Under the pieces are notes generated by a model. The model ran no database searches, was not told the origin of the DNA, and saw nothing but the letters and a program-made list of their open reading frames with translations. From the NCBI RefSeq assembly GCF_029893635.1, contig NZ_JARXYR010000002.1, forward strand, positions 2,455,001 through 2,519,000: a stretch of DNA of 64,000 nucleotides. The letters run 5' to 3'. This document shows positions 9,916-19,228 of this stretch, piece after piece (the stretch's first letter is position 1; each line of letters starts with the position of its first letter). The stretch comes from Variovorax sp. TBS-050B. Lineage in GTDB: Bacteria; Pseudomonadota; Gammaproteobacteria; Burkholderiales; Burkholderiaceae_C. A program made the translations under genes and the position numbers.

Positions 9916-11226
9916 ATGAAGCGTTTTCTGAAAGCGGGCCTCGTCCTCGCGCTTGCCGGCAGCGGGCTCGTCGCCCAGGCCGCCACCGAACTCGTCATCG
10001 CGACCGTGAACAACGGCCACATGATCGAGATGCAGAAGCTGACGCCCTTCTTCGAGAAGGCGAATCCCGACATCAAGCTCAAGTGGGTGACGCTGGAAGA
10101 GGGCGTGCTGCGCCAGCGCGTGACCACCGACATCGCCACCAAGGGCGGCCAGTTCGACGTGATGACCATCGGCCTGTACGAGGCGCCGATCTGGTCGAAG
10201 AAGGGCTGGCTGCAGCCCATCGCCACCGATGCCGCCTACGACGCCGACGACCTGCTGCCCGCGATCCGCGCCGGCCTCTCCTACGACGGCAAGCTCTACG
10301 CGGCGCCCTTCTACGGCGAAAGCTCGATGCTCATGTACCGCAAGGACCTGGCCGACAAGGTGGGCTTCCAGATGCCCGAGCAGCCCACCTGGGCGCAGGT
10401 GAAGGAACTGGCCGGCAAGATCCACGACCCGAAGGCCGGCGTGTACGGCATGTGCCTGCGCGGCAAGCCGGGCTGGGGCGACAACATGGCCTTCCTGACC
10501 ACGCTGGTCAACACCCACGGTGGCCAGTGGTTCGACATGCAGTGGAAGCCGCAGATCGACACCAAGCCCTGGAAGGACGCGATCGGCTTCTACGTCGACC
10601 TGATGAAGTCCTACGGCCCGCCTGGCGCCTCGGCCAACAGCTTCAACGAGAACCTCGCGCTCTTCAACGAGGGCAAGTGCGGCATGTGGGTGGACGCGAC
10701 CATCGCGGCCTCCTTCATCAGCGATCCGAAGCAGTCGAAGGTGGCCGACAAGGTGGCCTTCGCGCAGGCGCCCGTCGCCGTGACGCCCAAGGGCGCCAAC
10801 TGGCTCTGGACCTGGAACCTGGCGATCCCCGCCAGCTCGACCAAGGGCGCGGCCGCGCAGACCTTCGTGAAGTGGGCGACGTCCAAGGAGTACATCAACC
10901 TCGTGGCCAAGGAGCACGGCTGGGGCACGGTGCCCACCGGCACGCGCAAGTCGACCTACGCCAACCCCGAGTTCCAGAAGGCCGCGAAGTTCGCCGCCGC
11001 CGAGAAGAAGGCGATCGACAGCGCCAACCTCAGCGACAGCACGTTGCCCAAGTCGCCGTACGTGGGCGTGCAGTACGCCGCCATCCCCGAGTTCCAGGCC
11101 ATCGGCGTGGCGGTGGGCCAGCAGATGAGCGCGGCGCTGTCGGGCAAGGTCACCGTCGACCAGGCACTGAAGACGTCGCAGACGGCGGCGGAGCGGGAGA
11201 TGAAGAAAGCTGGCTACTACAAGTGA
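9916..11226 (+). CDS. mtlE: mannitol/sorbitol ABC transporter substrate-binding protein
   Basis: Periplasmic extracellular solute-binding protein family 1 (436 aa) of the SmoE/MtlE group. Signal peptide MKRFLKAGLVLALAGSGLVAQA is cleaved before ATEL. The mature protein shows LVIATVNNGHMIEMQKL, FEKANPDIKLKWV, GGQFDVMTIGLYEAPIW, YAAPFYGESSMLMYRKDL and GANWLWTWNLAIP. The start has AGGAG 6 bases upstream. It is the first gene of the polyol operon. A long inverted repeat separates it from the permease genes, as is common where binding protein must outnumber permease. Specificity for polyols rests on the downstream enzymes. Confidence 0.92.
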   Translation: MKRFLKAGLVLALAGSGLVAQAATELVIATVNNGHMIEMQKLTPFFEKANPDIKLKWVTLEEGVLRQRVTTDIATKGGQFDVMTIGLYEAPIWSKKGWLQPIATDAAYDADDLLPAIRAGLSYDGKLYAAPFYGESSMLMYRKDLADKVGFQMPEQPTWAQVKELAGKIHDPKAGVYGMCLRGKPGWGDNMAFLTTLVNTHGGQWFDMQWKPQIDTKPWKDAIGFYVDLMKSYGPPGASANSFNENLALFNEGKCGMWVDATIAASFISDPKQSKVADKVAFAQAPVAVTPKGANWLWTWNLAIPASSTKGAAAQTFVKWATSKEYINLVAKEHGWGTVPTGTRKSTYANPEFQKAAKFAAAEKKAIDSANLSDSTLPKSPYVGVQYAAIPEFQAIGVAVGQQMSAALSGKVTVDQALKTSQTAAEREMKKAGYYK

Positions 11227-11239
11227 GCCTCCGGGACTT

Positions 11240-11349
11240 GCTCCCTCCCCCGCTGGGGGAGGGTCGGGGTGGGGGCGCGCGGCGCTTCTGCACGCGCCAT
11301 GCCTGAGCAGCGAGCCCCCATCCCACCTTCCCCCAGAGGGGGAAGGAGC
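11240..11349. repeat. imperfect inverted repeat between binding-protein and permease genes
   Basis: Two arms of about 36 bp (11240-11276 and 11314-11349) are nearly complementary, and each arm is itself a C-run/G-run hairpin (for example CCCTCCCCC GCT GGGGGAGGG). The 37-bp middle carries a further GCGCG/CGCGC dyad. It starts 13 bp after the mtlE stop and has no T tract. Such REP-like elements are common in Comamonadaceae intergenic DNA; here it may stabilise the mtlE message or reduce downstream expression. Confidence 0.8.
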
Positions 11350-11374
11350 CAGAGACAACAAGAAGGACCGCCTC

Positions 11375-12232
11375 ATGAAACGACTCCTGCCCCGCGCCCT
11401 CATGGCGCCCGCCGTGCTCACGCTCTTCCTCTGGATGATCGTGCCGCTGGCGATGACGTTGTACTTCTCCTTCGTGAACTACAACCTCATGCAGCCCGGC
11501 GAGCGCAGCTTCGCGGGCATCGAGAACTTTCACTACTTCGTCACCGATCCCGACTTCTGGCCGGCGACGTGGAACACGCTGCTTCTGATCGGCAGCGTGA
11601 TCGTCATCACCGTGGTGCTCGGCGTGCTGCTCGCGCTGCTGGTCAACGAGCCGTTCCCGGGGCGCGGCATCGTGCGCGTGCTGCTGATCTCGCCGTTCTT
11701 CGTCATGCCCGCGGTCAACGCGCTCTTGTGGAAGCACATGATGATGAACCCGATCTACGGCATCCTGGCCGACCTGTGGCGCCTGTTCGGCGCGCAGCCC
11801 GTGGACTGGCTCACCGAGGTGCCGCTGCTGTCGGTGATCGTCATGGTGGCCTGGCAGTGGCTGCCGTTCGCCTGCCTGATCTTCATCACCTCGCTGCAGT
11901 CGCTCGACCGCGAGCAGATGGAAGCCGCGCGCATGGACGGCGCGAGCGCATTCCAGCGCTTCTTCTATCTCACCGTGCCGCATCTCGCGCGGCCGATGGC
12001 GGTGGTGATCATGATCGAGATGATCTTCCTGCTCAGCGTGTTCGCCGAGATCGCCATCACCACCAACGGCGGCCCGGGCAACGAGAGCACCAACATGACC
12101 TACCTGATCTTCAAGCAGTCGCTGATGAACTTCGACGTGGGCGTGGCCTCGGCCGGCGCGTTGTTCGCGGTGGTGCTGGCCAACATCGTGGCGGTGTTCC
12201 TGATCCGCATCATCGGCAAGAACCTCGACTGA
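11375..12232 (+). CDS. mtlF: polyol ABC transporter permease (MtlF/SmoF)
   Basis: Inner-membrane MalF/UgpA-type permease (285 aa, CUT1 family). About six transmembrane segments are predicted, the first at residues 7-30 (PAVLTLFLWMIVPLAMTLYF). The conserved cytoplasmic EAA loop is EAARMDGASAFQRFFYLTVPHLARP near residues 185-210. RBS AAGGA lies 8 bases before the ATG. It pairs with the second permease encoded 14 bp downstream, and the ATPase gene follows that. Confidence 0.92.
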   Translation: MKRLLPRALMAPAVLTLFLWMIVPLAMTLYFSFVNYNLMQPGERSFAGIENFHYFVTDPDFWPATWNTLLLIGSVIVITVVLGVLLALLVNEPFPGRGIVRVLLISPFFVMPAVNALLWKHMMMNPIYGILADLWRLFGAQPVDWLTEVPLLSVIVMVAWQWLPFACLIFITSLQSLDREQMEAARMDGASAFQRFFYLTVPHLARPMAVVIMIEMIFLLSVFAEIAITTNGGPGNESTNMTYLIFKQSLMNFDVGVASAGALFAVVLANIVAVFLIRIIGKNLD

Positions 12233-12246
12233 GCAAGGAGCGCGAG

Positions 12247-13071
12247 ATGCCACCCAGCAATTTTTTTCCGCAGCTGCTGCGCACCGTGGGTGCGTGGGCG
12301 GTTGCGCTCTTGTTGTTCTTCCCGCTCGGCTGGCTGTTCCTCACGGCCTTCAAGACCGAGCTGCAGGCGATCCACGTGCCGCCGCTCTTCGTCTTCGAGC
12401 CCACGCTCGACAACTTCGGCGAAGTGCAGCGGCGCAGCGACTACCTGCTGTATGCGCGCAACTCGCTCGTCACCAGCCTGGGCTCGACCATCCTGGGCCT
12501 GCTGATCGCGGCGCCGGCGGCGTATTCGATGGCCTTCTTCCGCACGCGCAGGACGCGCGACATTTTGATGTGGATGCTCTCCACCAAGATGATGCCGGCC
12601 GTGGGCGCGCTGGTGCCGATCTACGTGCTCGCGCAGACCGCGGGCCTGCTGGACTCGCTCACCGCGCTGACCATCGTCTTCACGCTGTCGAACCTGCCGA
12701 TCATGGTGTGGATGCTCTACAGCGCCTACAAGGACATTCCGAACGAGATCCTCGAGGCCGCGCGCATGGACGGCGCGAGCCTGTGGACCGAGTTCCGCCA
12801 CGTGGTGCTGCCGCTGTCGGTGGGCGGCCTCGCATCGACCGGCCTCTTGTGCCTGGTGCTGAGCTGGAACGAGGCCTTCTGGGCGCTCAACCTCAGTTCC
12901 GCCAAGGCCGGCACGCTCGCGACGCTGATCGCCTCGTATTCGAGCCCCGAAGGGCTGTTCTGGGCCAAGCTCTCGGCCGCCTCGCTGATGGCCATCGCGC
13001 CGATCGTGGTGTTCGGCTGGTTCAGCCAGAAGCAATTGGTGCAGGGCCTGACCTTCGGCGCCGTCAAGTAA
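12247..13071 (+). CDS. mtlG: polyol ABC transporter permease (MtlG/SmoG)
   Basis: Second inner-membrane permease (274 aa), MalG type. The N-terminal transmembrane segment is at residues 14-33, followed by the periplasmic segment and five further hydrophobic stretches. The EAA loop is EAARMDGASLWTEFRHVVLPLSVGG near residues 175-200. The C-terminus ends QKQLVQGLTFGAVK, characteristic of SmoG/MtlG relatives. RBS AAGGAG is 5 bases before the ATG. It sits between mtlF and the ATPase gene with spacings of 14 and 17 bp, indicating one transcript. Confidence 0.92.
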   Translation: MPPSNFFPQLLRTVGAWAVALLLFFPLGWLFLTAFKTELQAIHVPPLFVFEPTLDNFGEVQRRSDYLLYARNSLVTSLGSTILGLLIAAPAAYSMAFFRTRRTRDILMWMLSTKMMPAVGALVPIYVLAQTAGLLDSLTALTIVFTLSNLPIMVWMLYSAYKDIPNEILEAARMDGASLWTEFRHVVLPLSVGGLASTGLLCLVLSWNEAFWALNLSSAKAGTLATLIASYSSPEGLFWAKLSAASLMAIAPIVVFGWFSQKQLVQGLTFGAVK

Positions 13072-13088
13072 AGCAAGGGAGACATTTC

Positions 13089-14126
<1,038 letters not shown>

Positions 14127-14161
14127 GTTTTTCTTCTTCTCCCTTCATCCGGACATTTCCC

Positions 14162-15610
14162 GTGACCCTCGCAGCAGCGCCTCTGGCGCCCCTTCCATCG
14201 GCGCCGTCGGAGTTCGTGGTGCTCCACCTCGGGCTCGGCTCCTTCCACCGCGCCCACCAGGCCGTCTACCTGCAGCGGCTGATCGATGCGGGCGACGCGC
14301 GCTGGTCGCTCTCGGGCGCCAACATCCGGCCCGACATGGCCGAGGTCGTCGAGGCGCTGCGCGCGCAGGGCGGCCGCTACACGCTCGAAACCGTGTCGCC
14401 CGCGGGCGAGTACCGCTATGAAGAGATCGGCGCGATCCGCGAGGTGCTGCCCTGGGAGCCCTCGCTCGCCGCGGTGATCGCGCGCGGCGCGGCGCCGTCG
14501 ACGCGCATCGTCTCGTTCACCGTGACCGAGGCCGGCTACTACCTCGACACGCACGGCAAGCTGGACCTCTCGTTCGCCGAACTCGCGGCCGACATCGAGC
14601 GCGCACGCCGTGGCGAATCCGGCGGCAGCGCGGGCGTGACGATCTATGGCGCCCTCTGCGCGATCCTGCGCGCGCGCAGCGCGGCCGGAGCGGGCGCGGT
14701 GACGCTGCTCAACTGCGACAACCTGCGCCACAACGGCGACCGCTTCCGCGCTGGCCTGCTCGAATTCATCGAGCGCGTGGGCGACGCGAGGCTGCTCGCG
14801 TGGGTCGGCGCGAACACCCGCTGCCCGAACGCGATGGTCGACCGCATCACGCCGCGGCCGCCGCCCGAGCTGCGCGCGCGCGTGAAGGCCGCCACCGGGC
14901 GCGATGACGCGGCCGCGATCACCGGCGAGCACTTCATCCAGTGGGTGATCGAGGACGACTTCGCCGCGGGACGGCCTGACTGGGGCCGCGTGGGCGTCGA
15001 GCTGGTCGCCTCGGTGCAGCCCTATGAAGAGGCGAAGATCCGCATCCTCAATGCCAGCCACAGCTGCATCGCCTGGGCCGGCACGCTGCTGGGGCTCTCC
15101 TTCATCCACGAAGGCACGCATCACCCCGCGATCCGCAAGATGGCCTTCGACTACGTCACCGACGACGTGATCCCCTGCCTGAGCCCCAGCCCGATCGACC
15201 TGGCCGCCTACCGCGACGTGGTGCTCGACCGCTTCGGCAATCCCGCGATTCGTGACACCAACCAGCGCGTGGCCGCCGACGGCTTCTCGAAGATTCCCGG
15301 CTTCATCGCGCCCACGGTGCGCGAGCGGCTCGCGGCGGGCCGGCCCATCGACAGCGTGGCAGTGCTGCCCGCGCTGTTCTTCGCCTTTCTGCAGCGCTGG
15401 CATCGCGGTGCGCTGCCCTACGCCTACCAGGACCAGGGCATGGACGAGGCGGCGGCGCATGCGATCTGCGCGGCGGCCGATCCGGTGCGCGCGCTGTGCG
15501 ACGACGTGGCGCTCTGGGGCCCGGTCGCCGGCGACGCGCGGCTCGTCGATGCCGTGCGCGCCGCGAGCGTGCGCGTGCAGGATCTCGTGAAGACAGGAGT
15601 GCAAGCATGA
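14162..15610 (+). CDS. mtlD: mannitol 2-dehydrogenase (long-chain polyol dehydrogenase)
   Basis: NAD-dependent long-chain polyol dehydrogenase (482 aa) oxidising D-mannitol to D-fructose; relatives also convert D-arabitol to D-xylulose and D-sorbitol to fructose. Visible are HLGLGSFHRAHQAVYLQ near residue 22, the family signature NAMVDRITP near residue 223 and the catalytic Lys-Asn-His triad in KIRILNASHS (K292, N297, H300). The start is a GTG at 14162; no ATG gives the full N-terminus. The stop overlaps the next start by 4 bp. The symbol follows Pseudomonas fluorescens use and is not the mannitol-1-phosphate dehydrogenase of E. coli. Confidence 0.92.
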   Translation: MTLAAAPLAPLPSAPSEFVVLHLGLGSFHRAHQAVYLQRLIDAGDARWSLSGANIRPDMAEVVEALRAQGGRYTLETVSPAGEYRYEEIGAIREVLPWEPSLAAVIARGAAPSTRIVSFTVTEAGYYLDTHGKLDLSFAELAADIERARRGESGGSAGVTIYGALCAILRARSAAGAGAVTLLNCDNLRHNGDRFRAGLLEFIERVGDARLLAWVGANTRCPNAMVDRITPRPPPELRARVKAATGRDDAAAITGEHFIQWVIEDDFAAGRPDWGRVGVELVASVQPYEEAKIRILNASHSCIAWAGTLLGLSFIHEGTHHPAIRKMAFDYVTDDVIPCLSPSPIDLAAYRDVVLDRFGNPAIRDTNQRVAADGFSKIPGFIAPTVRERLAAGRPIDSVAVLPALFFAFLQRWHRGALPYAYQDQGMDEAAAHAICAAADPVRALCDDVALWGPVAGDARLVDAVRAASVRVQDLVKTGVQA

Positions 15611-16395
15611 GCGAACGTCTCAAGAACCGCCACGTGCTGTTGACCGGTGCCGGCGGCGGCATCGGCCTGGCGGTGGCCGAAGCCTGCATCGCCGAGGGCG
15701 CGCGCTGCAGCGTGGTCGATCGCGCACAGGCCGCACCCGAGGCGGTGCGCGCGCTGCTGCAGCGCCATCCCGAGCGGCTCGCCTACATCGCGGGCGACGT
15801 CACCGACATGCAGGCGATCGCGCACCTGCTCGCGGAAGCGCAGGTCGCCTTCGGCCCGATCCACACGCTGTTCAACAACGCCGCCGTGTTCGACCTCGCG
15901 CCGCTGCTCGACAGCGACGAGGCCTCGTTCGACCGGCTGTTCGCGGTCAACGTGAAGGGCATGTTCTTCGTCATGCAGGCGGTGCTGCGCCACATGGTCG
16001 AGGCGGGCACGCAGGGCGCGTCGGTCATCAACATGGCCTCGCAGGCAGGGCGCCGCGGCGAGGCGCTGGTGTCGCACTACTGCGCCACCAAGGCCGCGGT
16101 CATCAGCTACACGCAGAGCGCGGCGCTCGCGATGGCGCCGCACGGCATCCGCGTCAACGGCATCGCGCCCGGCGTGGTCGACACGCCGATGTGGGACCAC
16201 GTCGACAGCCTGTTCGCCCGCGCCGAGGGCCTGCCGCCCGGCGAGAAGAAGCGCCGCGTGGGGCTCGAGGTGCCGCTCGGCCGCATGGGCGTGCCGGCCG
16301 ACATCGCGGGCGCGGCGGTGTTCCTGGCCAGCGACGAGGCGCGCTACATCACGGCGCAGACGCTCAACGTCGACGGCGGCAACGTGATGAGCTGA
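15607..16395 (+). CDS. smoS: SDR-family polyol dehydrogenase (SmoS-like)
   Basis: Classical short-chain dehydrogenase/reductase (262 aa). The NAD-binding TGAGGGIG is near residue 13, NNAAVF near residue 88, and the catalytic Ser-Tyr-Lys is S145, Y158 and K162 (NMAS...YCATK). PGVVDTPMW and the C-terminal LNVDGGNVMS follow. In this operon it probably oxidises sorbitol or galactitol, as SmoS does, complementing the mannitol dehydrogenase with which it overlaps by ATGA. The exact substrate is inferred from context. Confidence 0.85.
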   Translation: MSERLKNRHVLLTGAGGGIGLAVAEACIAEGARCSVVDRAQAAPEAVRALLQRHPERLAYIAGDVTDMQAIAHLLAEAQVAFGPIHTLFNNAAVFDLAPLLDSDEASFDRLFAVNVKGMFFVMQAVLRHMVEAGTQGASVINMASQAGRRGEALVSHYCATKAAVISYTQSAALAMAPHGIRVNGIAPGVVDTPMWDHVDSLFARAEGLPPGEKKRRVGLEVPLGRMGVPADIAGAAVFLASDEARYITAQTLNVDGGNVMS

Positions 16396-16407
16396 AGGCG
16401 GCGCGCG

Positions 16408-17079
16408 ATGAACAGCGATTTCCATCTCTACCTCGACAGCGCCGACATCGCGGAGCTGGAGGCCTGCCTGCCGCATCCGGTGGTGCATGGCGTGACCACC
16501 AATCCGACGCTGCTGCGGCGCGCCGGCGTCGACCGCGCCGGAGTGCCGGGGCTGCTGAAGCGCTGCATCGCGCTCGGCGCGCGGCAGGTGCAGGCGCAGG
16601 TGTATTCGAGCGACGTGGACGGCATGCTCGACGATGCGCGCGCGCTGCACGCGCAGTTCGAGCCCGGCCAGCTGGTGGTGAAGATCCCCGCCACGCGCCA
16701 GGGCCTCGCGGCCGGCGCGCAGCTGATCGCCGAGGGCGTGCCCGTCACCTGGACCGCGGTCTACGCGGCCGAGCAGGCGCACTTCGCCGCACAGCTGGGC
16801 GCGGCCTATGCGGCGCCGTACCTCGGGCGGCTCGAGGATGCCGGCATCGACGGGCTCGGGCTGATCGCGCGCATGCAGTCGCTGGTGGCGCAGCGGCCCG
16901 CATCGGGCACGCGGCTGCTCGTGGCGAGCGTGCGTTCGCGCGAGGCGTATCTGTCGCTGCTCGCGCTGGGCGTGGGCGCGATCACGATCCCGCCGCGCCT
17001 GCTGCCCGCGCTGCTCGACCATCCCCCCACGCTGGAGGCCGAACGCGGCTTCCTCGCCGATGCGAGCGCCTTGCGCTGA
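16408..17079 (+). CDS. transaldolase/fructose-6-phosphate aldolase family protein (TalC/FSA-like)
   Basis: Small class I aldolase of 223 aa, close to the 220 aa of E. coli fructose-6-phosphate aldolase and well short of classical transaldolase. Visible are FHLYLDSADIAELE at the N-terminus, HGVTTNPTLLRRAG, the Schiff-base lysine K92 in VVKIPATRQGL and ITIPPRLLPALLDHPP. It starts 12 bp after the SDR gene. In this setting it might cleave fructose 6-phosphate to dihydroxyacetone and glyceraldehyde 3-phosphate, or act as a second transaldolase. It is clearly divergent from the tal at 3.6 kb. Confidence 0.8.
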   Translation: MNSDFHLYLDSADIAELEACLPHPVVHGVTTNPTLLRRAGVDRAGVPGLLKRCIALGARQVQAQVYSSDVDGMLDDARALHAQFEPGQLVVKIPATRQGLAAGAQLIAEGVPVTWTAVYAAEQAHFAAQLGAAYAAPYLGRLEDAGIDGLGLIARMQSLVAQRPASGTRLLVASVRSREAYLSLLALGVGAITIPPRLLPALLDHPPTLEAERGFLADASALR

Positions 17080-17101
17080 CCTGGCCGAGAATTCACCCAC
17101 C

Positions 17102-18049
17102 ATGCGCATTGCACTCACGGGCGAAGCCCTGATCGATTTCACCGCCAGCCAAGCCGGCGCCCTGGCGTTCCTCGGCCACGAGGGCGGATCGCCGCTCAAC
17201 ACCGCCGTGGCCTGCGCCCGCCTCGGACAGCCGACCGGCTTTCTCACACAGCTCTCGACCGACCTGTTCGGCGAGCGGCTGATGGCCTTTCTGGCGCGCA
17301 ACGGCGTCGACACGCGCTTCATCCTGCGCAGCGCCGCGCCCTCGACGCTGGCCTTCGTCGAACGCACGCCCCAGACCAACCGCTATGCCTTCTACACGCA
17401 CGGCAGCGCCGACGCCACCTGGGCGCCCGAGCCGTTGCCGCAGCTGCCGGCGGAATGCCGTTTCCTGCACTTTGGCTCGATCTCGCTGCTGCAGGAGCCT
17501 GCCGCGACGCACATCGCCGAGCTCGTGGCGGCCAATGCGGGGCGCTGCGTGATCGTGTTCGACCCCAACGTGCGGCCGAGCCTGATTCCCGACATGGCGG
17601 CCTACCGGGCGCGCATGGCCGAATGGTTCGCGCTGGCGGACCTCGTCAAGCTCAGCGACGAGGATGCCGAGCTGCTCGCGCCCGGCCAGCCGGTGGATGT
17701 ACTCGCGGCGCAATGCCTGCAGGCGGGCGCGCGCGCGGTGGTCGTCACGCAGGGCGGCGCCGGGGCCACGCTCTGGCGCACCGGCCACGCGCCGCTGGCC
17801 GTGGCGGCGCCGCGCGTCGAGGTGGTCGACACCATCGGCGCGGGCGACACCTTCACCGCCGGGCTCTCGGTCGCGCTGCTCGCGCAGGGCGTGGAGCATC
17901 CCGCGCGGCTGGTCGAACTGGGCGACGACGCGTGGCGCACGGTGATGCGCTTCGCCGCCACCGCCGCCGCGCTCAACTGCACGCGCGAGGGCGCCGATCC
18001 GCCGACGCTCGCGGCCGTCGAGGCCGCGCTCGCGCAGCAGGGGGCCTGA
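17102..18049 (+). CDS. mtlZ: fructokinase, PfkB family (MtlZ-like)
   Basis: PfkB-family sugar kinase (315 aa) phosphorylating fructose to fructose 6-phosphate with ATP. The N-terminal motif is ALTGEALIDF, then GGSPLNTAVACARLG, and the C-terminal signature with the catalytic Asp is DTIGAGDTFTAGL near residue 245. In the polyol pathway it takes the fructose made by the mannitol and sorbitol dehydrogenases encoded upstream, matching MtlZ of Pseudomonas fluorescens. Its product feeds Pgi and Tal. The gap to the next gene is 37 bp. Confidence 0.9.
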   Translation: MRIALTGEALIDFTASQAGALAFLGHEGGSPLNTAVACARLGQPTGFLTQLSTDLFGERLMAFLARNGVDTRFILRSAAPSTLAFVERTPQTNRYAFYTHGSADATWAPEPLPQLPAECRFLHFGSISLLQEPAATHIAELVAANAGRCVIVFDPNVRPSLIPDMAAYRARMAEWFALADLVKLSDEDAELLAPGQPVDVLAAQCLQAGARAVVVTQGGAGATLWRTGHAPLAVAAPRVEVVDTIGAGDTFTAGLSVALLAQGVEHPARLVELGDDAWRTVMRFAATAAALNCTREGADPPTLAAVEAALAQQGA

Positions 18050-18086
18050 AGAAGTCCGCCGTTCCTTGTCTTGCGAGCAGGCCGCC

Positions 18087-19028
18087 ATGACGACATCCAC
18101 CCGCAAACGTTCGATCCCGCGCCAGCGCCATCCCGAGCTGGAACGCGATTTCGCGCGTTCGCCCTCGCTGGGCTACGAGGCGCCCGAGGAGACCGGCCTG
18201 GTGCGCTGCCTCGCGCACGGCTTTCCGAGCCCGCTCGTGCGCTGGCATTTCCATGAGGATTACGAGCTGCACCTGATCACCGAGACCTCGGGCAAGGCCT
18301 TCATCGGCGACTGGATCGGTCCGTTCCAGCCCGGGCATCTCGTGCTCTGCGGGCCGCGGCTGCCGCACAACTGGATCTCGCTCGACGTGCCCGAAGGCGG
18401 CGCGGCCGGGCGCGACCGCGTGATCCAGTTCCGCCACGAGCCGATCGAGAGCGCCGCGGCGGTGATTCCCGAGTTGCGCGAGGTGATGCAGCTGCTCGAG
18501 CGCGCGCGCCACGGCATCGAGTTCTTCGGCATGTCGCAGCAGGCGCAGGCGCACTGGGACCGCATCAAGGCCGCACGTGGCACGCGCCGGCTCGGGCTGT
18601 TCTTCGAATTCATGGCCGACCTCGCGCAATGCACCGACTACCGGCTGCTCTCGAGCGTGCAGATGCAGGGCGCGCAGGGCAGCGACGGCGATGCGCAGGT
18701 GGACCAGATCAACGACATCGTCAACCGCATCACCAACAACCTGACCGAACCGATCTCGATGGCCGACGTGGCGGCCGAGCTCGGCATGAGCGAGAGCCGC
18801 TTCAGCCGCTTCTTCCGCCGCGCGACGGGCAACAGCTTCACCGACTTCGTCAACCGCGTGCGCATCAACAGCGCCTGCCATCTGCTGATGCAGACCGACC
18901 ACTACGTGACCGACATCTGCTACCAGGTCGGCTTCAACAACGTGGCCAACTTCAACCGGCGTTTTCTCGAGATCAAGGGCATGACCCCGAGCGAGTTCCG
19001 GCGCCAGGCCGACACGCGTTTCGGGTAG
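18087..19028 (+). CDS. mtlR: AraC-family transcriptional activator (MtlR-like)
   Basis: 313-residue AraC/XylS regulator. The N-terminal cupin-like sensor includes LVRWHFHEDYELHLI near residue 45 and FQPGHLVLCGPRLPHNW. The C-terminal domain holds two HTHs, ISMADVAAELGMSESRFSRFF and VTDICYQVGFNNVANFNRRF, ending KGMTPSEFRRQ. P. fluorescens MtlR, the activator of the mannitol operon, is of this type, so the same role is inferred here. The ATG at 18087 is preferred; an in-frame TTG at 18066 would add seven residues. REP-like hairpins follow. Confidence 0.87.
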   Translation: MTTSTRKRSIPRQRHPELERDFARSPSLGYEAPEETGLVRCLAHGFPSPLVRWHFHEDYELHLITETSGKAFIGDWIGPFQPGHLVLCGPRLPHNWISLDVPEGGAAGRDRVIQFRHEPIESAAAVIPELREVMQLLERARHGIEFFGMSQQAQAHWDRIKAARGTRRLGLFFEFMADLAQCTDYRLLSSVQMQGAQGSDGDAQVDQINDIVNRITNNLTEPISMADVAAELGMSESRFSRFFRRATGNSFTDFVNRVRINSACHLLMQTDHYVTDICYQVGFNNVANFNRRFLEIKGMTPSEFRRQADTRFG

Positions 19029-19057
19029 ATGAAGCACCCCCCATGCCGCTTCGCGGC

Positions 19058-19128
19058 TCCCCCCTCTCTCGCCTTCGGCGGGAGGGGGGCGCACCCGGCG
19101 GCCCGGCGGAGCCGGTTCCGCGGGTGCC
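19058..19128. repeat. REP-like tandem hairpins between mtlR and xylulokinase gene
   Basis: Within the 200 bp between the two genes, a C-run/G-run hairpin (CCCCCCTC...GAGGGGGG with inner CGCC/GGCG, 19058-19090) is followed by a second hairpin (GCACCCGGCGG...CCGCGGGTGC, 19090-19128). Neither has a T tract. Similar hairpin-rich DNA lies between the xylulokinase gene and groEL. Confidence 0.65.
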
Positions 19129-19228
19129 CTGGAGGCTTCGCTGCGCTCGCCGGCCTGGACCGTCCGAGGGGCGCGACGGCGGCGGCGCGCGGCGCCATGG
19201 ATCACTGAAATACCAGCGAGGAATCATC

